NCBI GenBank assembly: GCA_021785095.1
Contig: JAJYGM010000162.1
Span: 1-10,429, forward strand
Reading direction: 5' to 3'
DNA: 10,429 bases
DNA from: Actinomycetes bacterium
GTDB lineage: Bacteria > Actinomycetota > Acidimicrobiia > Acidimicrobiales > Bog-793
Shown: piece by piece, positions 1 to 5,830 of the stretch
How the letters are laid out: each line of letters starts with the position of its first letter
Position numbering within the stretch: the stretch's first letter is position 1
Position numbers and translations under genes: made by a program
Notes under the pieces: model-generated
Told to the model about the DNA's origin: nothing
The model's input: only the letters and a program-made list of their open reading frames with translations
Databases searched by the model: none

Positions 1-120
<120 letters not shown>

Positions 121-163
121 GCCCCTCCGCCAGCATTCCGCGCGCACGCGAAGAGGGTGATGC

Positions 164-172
164 TGGTATATC
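164..172 (+). promoter_or_regulatory. Possible extended -10 promoter of the metal-resistance operon
   Basis: TGG followed by TATATC resembles an extended -10 element (TGn-TATAnT) in a strongly GC-rich setting. A start point about 7-10 bp downstream would fall at 179-182, on or next to the ATG of the ArsR-like gene, which would give a leaderless transcript; these are common in actinobacteria. I see no convincing -35 box and no well-spaced Shine-Dalgarno before the ATG. This is inferred from motif resemblance only. Confidence 0.35.
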
Positions 173-191
173 TTCACAACTATGAAGGTAT
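168..191. promoter_or_regulatory. AT-rich inverted repeat, candidate ArsR/SmtB operator
   Basis: The arms ATATCTTCA and TGAAGGTAT are inverted copies matching at 8 of 9 positions, separated by 6 bp. The dyad overlaps both the candidate -10 element and the ATG at 182. ArsR/SmtB repressors usually bind AT-rich imperfect dyads at their own promoters, so this is the likely self-regulatory operator. Its half-sites run TTCA...TGAA, whereas the classical SmtB site runs TGAA...TTCA, so the fit to the family consensus is only approximate. Confidence 0.5.
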
Positions 192-604
192 TGAGACACG
201 ACTCCTCCGCTGCCGCCAGGTCAGGCCGCTCCTCCGTGGATGCGGCGGGCCGTGGCCGAGCCGCGACGGCCCGCAGAGGACTGATCAGCGCATCCGACGC
301 CGACGAGCTCGCTGCCTGCTTCCGCCTCCTGGGCGACCCGAAGCGCGTCCGCATCCTCTCTGCGCTGCTCGAGGCGGGAGAGCTCTGCGTCTGTGACATC
401 GCCGCCACGGTGGAGGTGTCCGAGACGACCGTGTCCCACGCCATGCGTCTTCTGCGCACTGCGGGGATCGTCCGGAACCGCAGGGACGGCCGGACCGTCT
501 ACTACCGGCTCGACGACGCCCACGTTCGACTGCTCCTCGACGTCTCGAAAGAGCACGTGGTGCACGAGGACCACGAGGACCACGAGGGGGCGGTCGAGGG
601 GTGA
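182..604 (+). CDS. ArsR/SmtB-family metal-sensing transcriptional repressor
   Basis: A 140-residue winged-helix repressor. Members of this family bind operator DNA without metal and release it when metal binds. The domain begins near residue 40 (DELAACFRLLGDPKRVRIL) and includes ELCVCD at 67-72, the recognition helix around SETTVSHAMRLL (80-91) and the wing RDGRTVYYRL. C69 and C71 form the Cys pair seen in ArsR/CadC-type sensors. D112, H114, H125 and H128 match the D-x-H-x10-H-x2-H spacing of the alpha-5 zinc/cobalt site of CzrA. The tail adds a HED-HED-HE acidic/histidine run. The ATG at 182 is chosen because it fits a leaderless promoter; a GTG at 236 would drop the basic, disordered N-terminus (about 38 residues precede the fold). 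The stop overlaps the next gene by 4 bp, so it is co-transcribed with an exporter and probably controls it. Family is secure; the metal (Zn/Co versus Cd/Pb/As) is not. Confidence 0.9.
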   Translation: MKVLRHDSSAAARSGRSSVDAAGRGRAATARRGLISASDADELAACFRLLGDPKRVRILSALLEAGELCVCDIAATVEVSETTVSHAMRLLRTAGIVRNRRDGRTVYYRLDDAHVRLLLDVSKEHVVHEDHEDHEGAVEG

Positions 605-1560
605 CCGACGCTGCGGATGCGCGCCCGATCCAAGACGCCCGCACGCGTCCCGATCGATCCCATTCCTCCGGGATCGCACCCGACGCTGACGTCCGACACC
701 TGGCCGTGGCGCTCTGCCTCATCGCCGCGTTCATGGTGGGAGAGCTCGTCGCCGCCATCGCCAGCGGATCGCTCGCACTGTTCGCCGACGCGGGCCACAT
801 GCTGACCGATGTGGGCGCCCTGGCGGCGGCGGTGTGGGCCGCCCGGCTCGCCGCCCGACCAGCGAGAGGAGCGTGGACCTTCGGTCTCAAGCGGGCCGAG
901 ATCCTCTCCGCCACCGGGAACGGCGTCCTCCTCGTGGTGGTGGCGGTGGTGATCTCGATCGAGGCCATCCGCCGTCTGATCGCCCCACCGACGGTCGACG
1001 GCACCGTCGTCCTCACCGTCGCCCTGGCCGGCGCGCTCATGAACGTCGCCGCGACCGTGGTCCTCAGCCGGGCGAACCGCCGGTCGCTCAACGTCCGGGG
1101 GGCCCTCGCCCACGTCGCGACCGACCTCTACGCCTTCCTCGGCACCGCCGCCGCCGGGCTCGTCATCATGCTGACCGGCTGGAACCGCGCCGACGCCGTC
1201 GCATCCCTCGTCGTGGCCGGGCTCATGCTCGTCACGGCTCGAAGCCTCCTCGCCCAGAGTGGGCGCATCCTGCTCGAGGCAGCGCCCGAAGACATGTCAC
1301 TCGACGAGGTGCGCGCTCACCTTGCGGCCGTCGAGCACGTCGTCGGCGTGCACGACCTGCACGCCTGGACGGTCACTTCGGGAATGCCGACCTTGAGCGC
1401 GCACGTGGTGGTCGAGGACCACTGCTTCGCCTCGGGCCACGCCCCGCAGATCCTCGACGCGCTCCAGAGCTGCCTGGGGCACCACTTCGACGTCCAGCAC
1501 GCCACCTTCCAACTCGAGCCCGCCAGTCACGTCGCCCACGAGTCGAGCCACCACCGCTGA
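601..1560 (+). CDS. CDF-family cation efflux transporter (CzcD/ZitB/CzrB type)
   Basis: A 319-residue inner-membrane divalent-cation/proton antiporter that exports zinc, cobalt or a similar metal from the cytoplasm. About six hydrophobic segments span residues 32-215, followed by a cytoplasmic dimer domain. The transport-site pairs are visible: H66-x3-D70 (FADAGHMLTD) in the second helix and H171-x3-D175 (AHVATD) in the fifth. The family motif FGLKRAEIL is at 94-102, LEAAP at 225-229 and HDLHAW at 251-256. The His-rich loop between helices 4 and 5 found in many CDFs is absent; histidines are instead in the C-terminal domain and tail (HVAHESSHHR at the end). The GTG start at 601 shares GTGA with the repressor stop, with GAGGGG just upstream, which suggests translational coupling. 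The pairing resembles CzrA-CzrB. Family is sure; the exact metal is inferred from the neighbour. Confidence 0.93.
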   Translation: MTDAADARPIQDARTRPDRSHSSGIAPDADVRHLAVALCLIAAFMVGELVAAIASGSLALFADAGHMLTDVGALAAAVWAARLAARPARGAWTFGLKRAEILSATGNGVLLVVVAVVISIEAIRRLIAPPTVDGTVVLTVALAGALMNVAATVVLSRANRRSLNVRGALAHVATDLYAFLGTAAAGLVIMLTGWNRADAVASLVVAGLMLVTARSLLAQSGRILLEAAPEDMSLDEVRAHLAAVEHVVGVHDLHAWTVTSGMPTLSAHVVVEDHCFASGHAPQILDALQSCLGHHFDVQHATFQLEPASHVAHESSHHR

Positions 1561-1567
1561 GCGCGCC

Positions 1568-1585
1568 AGGCTCTTCGCCGAGCCT
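1568..1585 (+). terminator. Perfect 6-bp hairpin after the CDF gene
   Basis: AGGCTC and GAGCCT pair perfectly around a 6-base loop (TTCGCC), 8 bp past the CDF stop and in the gap between two convergent genes. There is no T-run after it, so it would be an imperfect intrinsic terminator at best; hairpins lacking a clear T-run are often proposed as terminators in high-GC actinobacteria. Confidence 0.4.
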
Positions 1586-1605
1586 CGGACGAATCCGGAA
1601 CCGCT

Positions 1606-1627
1606 CGGTCAGCCCCTGGGCCGACCG
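1606..1627 (-). terminator. Hairpin directly after the peroxiredoxin stop
   Basis: CGGTC-A-GCCC and GGGC-C-GACCG form a 9-bp stem with one mismatch and a very short loop, ending 1 bp from the peroxiredoxin stop codon at 1629. Its position suggests a terminator or mRNA 3' end for the minus-strand gene; there is no T-run. With the hairpin at 1568-1585 it would separate two convergent transcripts. Confidence 0.4.
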
Positions 1628-1628
1628 A

Positions 1629-2111
1629 TCAGAGGGCGGCCAGAACCGCCTCTGCCGAGCTCACCTCCACCCCTGGGCCCTGCTCGACGAAGATCGACCT
1701 CACCACGCCGTCCTCGAGGATCGCCGCGTAGCGCCGGGACCTCTTCCCGAGACCGATGCCGCTGCCGTCCATCTCCAGGTCGACCGCCCGGGTGAACTCG
1801 CCATTCCCGTCGGACAGCATGACGACGTGGTCCTCGGCGCCCCTGGCTCTCCCCCAGGCGCCCATCACGAACGGATCGTTCACAGCCAGGCATGCGATCG
1901 TGTCGACACCCTTGGCTCGGATCTCGTCAGCACGGAGCACGAAACCCGGCAGGTGATGGTCGGAGCACGTCGGGGTGAACGCACCGGGGACGGCGAACAG
2001 CACGACCTTTCCCGCGCCGAGAACTTCGGCAGACCTGACCGCCTTTGGCCCGTCTTTCGTCATCCGCCAGAGCTGGGTGTCGGGGATCTCGTCGCCAGCT
2101 TGGATCGCCAT
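1629..2111 (-). CDS. Prx5-type (AhpC/TSA, redoxin) peroxiredoxin
   Basis: A 160-residue cytoplasmic thiol peroxidase that reduces hydrogen peroxide and organic hydroperoxides. The active-site motif PGAFTPTC is at residues 42-49, so C49 is the peroxidatic cysteine, with the Pro and Thr of the PxxxTxxC motif in place. VNDPFVM (77-83) and KRSRRYAAIL (123-132), which should supply the active-site Arg, are typical of the Prx5 subfamily. The only other cysteine, C74, lies in the strand before VNDPF, and no C-terminal resolving cysteine is seen. Reduction by an external thiol such as mycothiol/mycoredoxin or glutaredoxin is therefore likely (inference). The frame opens 18 codons earlier at a TTG (2165), but the ATG at 2111 has AGGAGG 8 bp upstream and gives MAIQAGDEIPD, the usual family beginning. 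It is convergent to the CDF gene and appears to be a single-gene unit. Confidence 0.92.
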   Translation of the reverse strand: MAIQAGDEIPDTQLWRMTKDGPKAVRSAEVLGAGKVVLFAVPGAFTPTCSDHHLPGFVLRADEIRAKGVDTIACLAVNDPFVMGAWGRARGAEDHVVMLSDGNGEFTRAVDLEMDGSGIGLGKRSRRYAAILEDGVVRSIFVEQGPGVEVSSAEAVLAAL

Positions 2112-2119
2112 GAGCTGCT

Positions 2120-2125
2120 CCTCCT
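2120..2125 (-). promoter_or_regulatory. Strong Shine-Dalgarno deciding the peroxiredoxin start
   Basis: On the minus strand AGGAGG lies 8 bp before the ATG at 2111. The two upstream alternatives in the same frame (TTG at 2165, ATG at 2156) have no comparable site, so this supports the shorter 160-residue protein. Confidence 0.7.
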
Positions 2126-2206
2126 GCTCGTCGTCGAGGGGGTTCGACTGCGCCATGTTGTTCAATCGCTCACATGCTGCGGCACGAGCTTCGCGTCACC
2201 GTCTCT

Positions 2207-2564
2207 CGCGAGGCATCGTGGGCTGGTGCACTTTCGGGCAGGCCGACAATAGCGGGGGACGGGACGCCCGCGAGTGCTGCACGCCCCACGCACCGCCACC
2301 GACCACCGCCTGCAGGCAGATCTGCGCGACACCAACGGGTAGCGGGAGCGACGACCCTGGGCGTACTTGGCGCGGGTCCCGGCGGTCTGCCTCACCTACC
2401 AGTCCCAGACGGTCGAGTTGCTCACCGAAGAGCGCGATGCCGGCCACCCCGGTCACATCGTCCTCAGTCGCCTCTCGAAGACCAGCTCGGTGCGGGCGCG
2501 CTCGCCCTCGGATCTCACGGAAGCGATCGAACGGTGCGCGTCGGGCCGCGAGCTCGCCGCCATG
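2207..2564 (+). pseudogene. Possible decayed NarL/LuxR-type response regulator receiver
   Basis: No intact gene fills 2112-2711, but pieces in two plus-strand frames, in the right order, resemble the second half of an actinobacterial NarL-type receiver. GALSGRPTIA (2222-2251) is followed by PTH (2285-2293). A 4-base frameshift then leads to TDHRLQADLRDTN (2298-2336), recalling the PTHTDEGLRAA...IR stretch. An in-frame stop follows at 2340; LGVL (2357-2368) is in the other frame, then VCLTYQSQTVELLTEERDAG (2385-2444), and SDLTEAIERCASG (2508-2546), which recalls the usual D(E)x2-AIxRVAAGG end. The phosphorylated-Asp region, the YLLK motif and the helix-turn-helix domain are absent. The last frame stays open to the stop at 2702, and a TTG at 2367 could in principle begin a 111-residue protein, but there is no ribosome site. 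The identification rests on remembered motifs and is uncertain. Confidence 0.35.
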
Positions 2565-2711
2565 GGGTCTCCCGAGGAGCCGAGGATCGCCGCAGCCCTC
2601 GACGCGGACGATCACGCCTCGGTGATGGAAGGCGGGATGTTCGTCCGCTCGCAGAGCCGTGAGTGCCGGCCGTGGTCGGAACGGGGCTGCCGGTGCCTGT
2701 AGACACGGGGC

Positions 2712-3305
2712 ATGAAGGGATGCCTCCTTGCCCGTCACGGAGAGACGGAGTGGAACCGGGAGGGCCGGCGTCAAGGGCAGCTCGACTCCCCCTTGACCGC
2801 CACGGGACGCTCGTCGGTCCAACGGCTTGCGTCCGAGCTGGCCGGCGCGCCGATCGACGGCGTCTTCTCGAGCCCGCTCGGTCGTGCGGTCGAGACCGCG
2901 TCCGTCTACGCGGAGGCGCTCCACCTCGCCGTCGAGGTGGTCGACCAGCTGAGGGAGCTCGACCACGGCGCGATGGCAGGACTCACGAAAGCCGAGATCG
3001 AGGCGCGCTTTCCCGGCGAGCTCGCCCGCCGCCGCCGCTCCCGCTACACGTGGCGCTTCCCCGGCGGGGAGAGCTACGCCGACGCCGACGCGAGAGCTGG
3101 CGTGGCACTCGAGATCGTGCGGAATCGGGGAGCGGAGATGCCGCTCCTGGTCTCGCACGAGATGATCGGAAGGATGCTCCTCCGCAACCTCCTCGGCATC
3201 GACGTCGGCGAGGCCCTGAAGCTGTCGCAGCCGCCAGGAACCGTGTACCAGCTCGACCTGGTCGAAAAGAGCTTCGTCACCCTGCGCCTCGACTCGCCCC
3301 CGTGA
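2712..3305 (+). CDS. Histidine phosphatase family protein (phosphoglycerate mutase-like)
   Basis: A 197-residue cytoplasmic phosphatase or mutase of the branch-1 histidine phosphatase superfamily, acting through a phospho-histidine intermediate. The RHGET motif is at residues 8-12, with H9 the phosphorylated residue. The phosphate-pocket residues R8, R58 (SSPLGRAVETA), E82 (LRELDHGAMAGL) and H149 (LVSHE) are all present, so the enzyme should be active. LDSPLTATG (24-32) is also characteristic. The length fits small phosphatases (CobC-like, GpmB-like, acid phosphatase-like) rather than glycolytic phosphoglycerate mutase (~230-250 residues). The substrate cannot be told: no cobalamin or carbohydrate gene lies on the same strand. 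The ATG at 2712 follows ACGGGG, a weak ribosome site. It starts 10 bp after the end of the degraded region and is convergent to the response-regulator gene. Confidence 0.9.
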   Translation: MKGCLLARHGETEWNREGRRQGQLDSPLTATGRSSVQRLASELAGAPIDGVFSSPLGRAVETASVYAEALHLAVEVVDQLRELDHGAMAGLTKAEIEARFPGELARRRRSRYTWRFPGGESYADADARAGVALEIVRNRGAEMPLLVSHEMIGRMLLRNLLGIDVGEALKLSQPPGTVYQLDLVEKSFVTLRLDSPP

Positions 3306-3347
3306 CCTGTGCCGTGACGTGACCTGCGCCGTGACGTGACCTGCGCC
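3302..3347 (+). repeat. 17-bp direct tandem repeat, 2.7 copies
   Basis: The unit GTGACCTGCGCCGTGAC occurs at 3302-3318 (one T for C), 3319-3335 and, as its first 12 bases, 3336-3347. The first copy includes the stop codon of the phosphatase gene. There are no spacers, so it is not a CRISPR array. It may be a slippage product in the convergent gap or a small protein-binding site series. Confidence 0.85.
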
Positions 3348-3370
3348 GGGGCCAGGACCCCCGACCGGCG
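3344..3370 (-). terminator. GC-rich hairpin downstream of the response-regulator gene
   Basis: CGCCGG and CCGGCG pair as a 6-bp stem, extendable by GG/CC after a 2-base bulge, between the phosphatase (ends 3305) and the response regulator (stop at 3380 on the minus strand). Placed 9 bp past the last gene of the long minus-strand unit, it could act as its terminator; it has no T-run. Confidence 0.35.
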
Positions 3371-3379
3371 ACCCGCTCG

Positions 3380-4066
<687 letters not shown>

Positions 4067-4070
4067 GGCG

Positions 4071-5759
4071 TCAAGCCTCCTCCGCCTTCGACGCGATCGC
4101 CCCCACCGTCCGTCGTCGCCGCCACTGCTTGGGCATCCACCACCGGCGGCGGCGCGGCCCCGCCGACGGCGCTGCGGGCTCGTCGTCCGCCGTGAGCGCC
4201 CTCGCCTCCTCGGGACGGGGGCGGGGAATGGTCACGACCACACGGCACCCGCCCAGCGGTGAGTGCGTGATGTCCACCGACCCGTGGTGCGCCGCGGCAA
4301 CGGCGCCCACGATGGCCAGGCCAAGTCCGGTCCCGTCGCCGACGCTCGCCCCGGGGCGGGCGAAGCGGCCAAGCACCGCCTGTCGCTGGTCGACCGGGAT
4401 GCCGGGACCGGAGTCGTCGACCGCGATCTCCACGGTGGGGCGGTCCTCCGTCCCCGCGTTGCGGGCGGACAGACGGATGGTGTCGCCGGGGCCGGTGACG
4501 TGCACGGCGTTCTCGACGAGGTTGAGGAGGGCCCCGCGCAGCTTGTCGAGGTCGGCCATCACCACGACGTCGGGGATCGGCCCCACCGCCCAACGGCGAG
4601 GCGCGAGCATCTCCCCGGCGGCGGCCACGTCAAGCAGGAGGGCGCGCAGGTCGACCGGCCATGCATCGGTGAAGTCGGCCTCGAGCGACCGGCCGAGAAG
4701 CAGCAGCCTCTCCACCAACCGCTTCATGTGGTCGATCTCTTCGACCACCGTGGACACGACCTCCCTGACCCGCGCCGGGTCGTCGAGGTCCCCGCGGCTC
4801 ATCACGTCGAGGTGGCCTCGCACGACGGTGAGCGGCGTTCGCAGCTGGTGCGAGACGTCGGCCATCATCTGGCGCTGGAGGGCTACTGAGGTCTCGATCT
4901 TCTCGATCATGGCGTTGAAGGTGGCCGCCATCTCCCCCACCTCGTCCCCGGCGTCCGCCCCTTCGAGCCGCACGCCCAGCTCGCCCCGGAGGCCGATGTC
5001 CGCCGCGGTCCGGGTGAGGCGGCGCACCGAGCCGAGGAGCCGCCGGAGCAGGACGGTGACGCTGACCACCGCGGCCAGCAGGATGATGAGCCCCTCCCCC
5101 ACCGCCAGGATGAGCACCCTGGTGCGCATGGTCTCGTAGGTGGCGAGGCTACCCGCGGTGAAGTAGGTGCCAACTCTGCGGCCGTGCTCGGTGATCGGAA
5201 CGGCGAGGACCAGCTCCGGCTGGTCCCCGTCCGACACCTGGGTGAGCACGGTCGTCTTGGGCGGCGTCCGGATGAGGCGTCGGATGGCGGCGTTGCCCAC
5301 CAGGTCCTTCGACGCGGGGGAGGCCAGGACCTCGCCGTCGGCAGGGAGCGAGATGGCGAGCTCGTCGACGCGCGAGGACCCGTGCATGGCCAGGTAGGCG
5401 CGGCTGAAGTCGAGCAGGGACTGTGAGGCCGGCCGGATCGCGGCGAGCCGGGTGAACTGGGTGACGTTCTCGGTCAGGTCGCTCGTGATCGTGGCTCGGT
5501 AGCGGTTGGCGAACGATTGGGTGAACTGCACCACGACGATGCCGAAGACCGAGCCGATGATGAGGGCGTGGAAGGCGACCAGCCGCCCGACCGTGCCGAG
5601 ACGCGGCCGGCGGAGCCAACGGCGCGGACCGCGCGGTGACGGGCCGCGAGCCGCGTTCGGTCCGCGATCGTTCGCGACGATCGGCGTGCAAGGCGACGCC
5701 CGCGCCGGCGCGGGCTGGCCGTGGCGAGCGGGCAGGAGCCGGGATGGCGCGTCGATCAC
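4071..5759 (-). CDS. HAMP-domain sensor histidine kinase
   Basis: An inner-membrane sensor kinase of 562 residues with the chosen GTG start. After a basic N-terminus come TM1 (about 57-80, FHALIIGSVFGIVVV), an extracellular sensor region of ~130 residues, TM2 (about 214-238), HAMP (239-291), the H-box VSHQLRTPLTVV with phosphorylated H304, and the ATPase domain. In the ATPase domain the N-box is LVENAV (N417), the G1 box DDSGPGIP (449-456) and the G2 box GTGLGLAIV (476-484). All catalytic boxes are intact. The sensor region matches nothing I recognise. A basic, Trp-containing tail (RRRRWWMPKQWRRRR) follows the ATPase domain. The frame is open to 5990, but that stretch is the antisense-like reading of a repeat in the neighbouring gene; GTG at 5759 is the last usable start before TM1. 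GTGs at 5840 and 5837 are too close to AGGAGG. Start uncertain, function secure. Confidence 0.93.
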   Translation of the reverse strand: MIDAPSRLLPARHGQPAPARASPCTPIVANDRGPNAARGPSPRGPRRWLRRPRLGTVGRLVAFHALIIGSVFGIVVVQFTQSFANRYRATITSDLTENVTQFTRLAAIRPASQSLLDFSRAYLAMHGSSRVDELAISLPADGEVLASPASKDLVGNAAIRRLIRTPPKTTVLTQVSDGDQPELVLAVPITEHGRRVGTYFTAGSLATYETMRTRVLILAVGEGLIILLAAVVSVTVLLRRLLGSVRRLTRTAADIGLRGELGVRLEGADAGDEVGEMAATFNAMIEKIETSVALQRQMMADVSHQLRTPLTVVRGHLDVMSRGDLDDPARVREVVSTVVEEIDHMKRLVERLLLLGRSLEADFTDAWPVDLRALLLDVAAAGEMLAPRRWAVGPIPDVVVMADLDKLRGALLNLVENAVHVTGPGDTIRLSARNAGTEDRPTVEIAVDDSGPGIPVDQRQAVLGRFARPGASVGDGTGLGLAIVGAVAAAHHGSVDITHSPLGGCRVVVTIPRPRPEEARALTADDEPAAPSAGPRRRRWWMPKQWRRRRTVGAIASKAEEA

Positions 5760-5830
5760 CCCCCGCCGTCCGCGCGGACGAAGGGAGGCCGCGTCCAGGG
5801 CGAGACGACCGGTGACCGCGACCGCCTCAC
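5756..5830 (-). CDS. Possible 24-residue coupling peptide before the kinase
   Basis: A GTG at 5830 lies 9 bp after a clean AGGAGG (5840-5845) and opens a 24-codon frame (VRRSRSPVVSPW and so on). Its GTG overlaps the stop of the Ser/Thr-rich gene (GTGA), and its TGA overlaps the proposed GTG start of the kinase, again as GTGA. The best ribosome site in this junction therefore serves this frame rather than the kinase. It may be a leader that couples kinase translation to its neighbour, or a coincidence in GTG-rich DNA. No similarity to a known peptide is recognised. Confidence 0.3.
   Translation of the reverse strand: MRRSRSPVVSPWTRPPFVRADGGG

Noticed and set aside
834..2252. A 472-codon plus-strand frame across the CDF gene and the peroxiredoxin
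   Set aside because: Arg/Pro-rich in the CDF part and antisense in the peroxiredoxin part; both overlapped genes have full family motifs.
3302..3347. CRISPR-like repeat
   Set aside because: Units are 17 bp and directly adjacent, with no spacers and no cas genes nearby.
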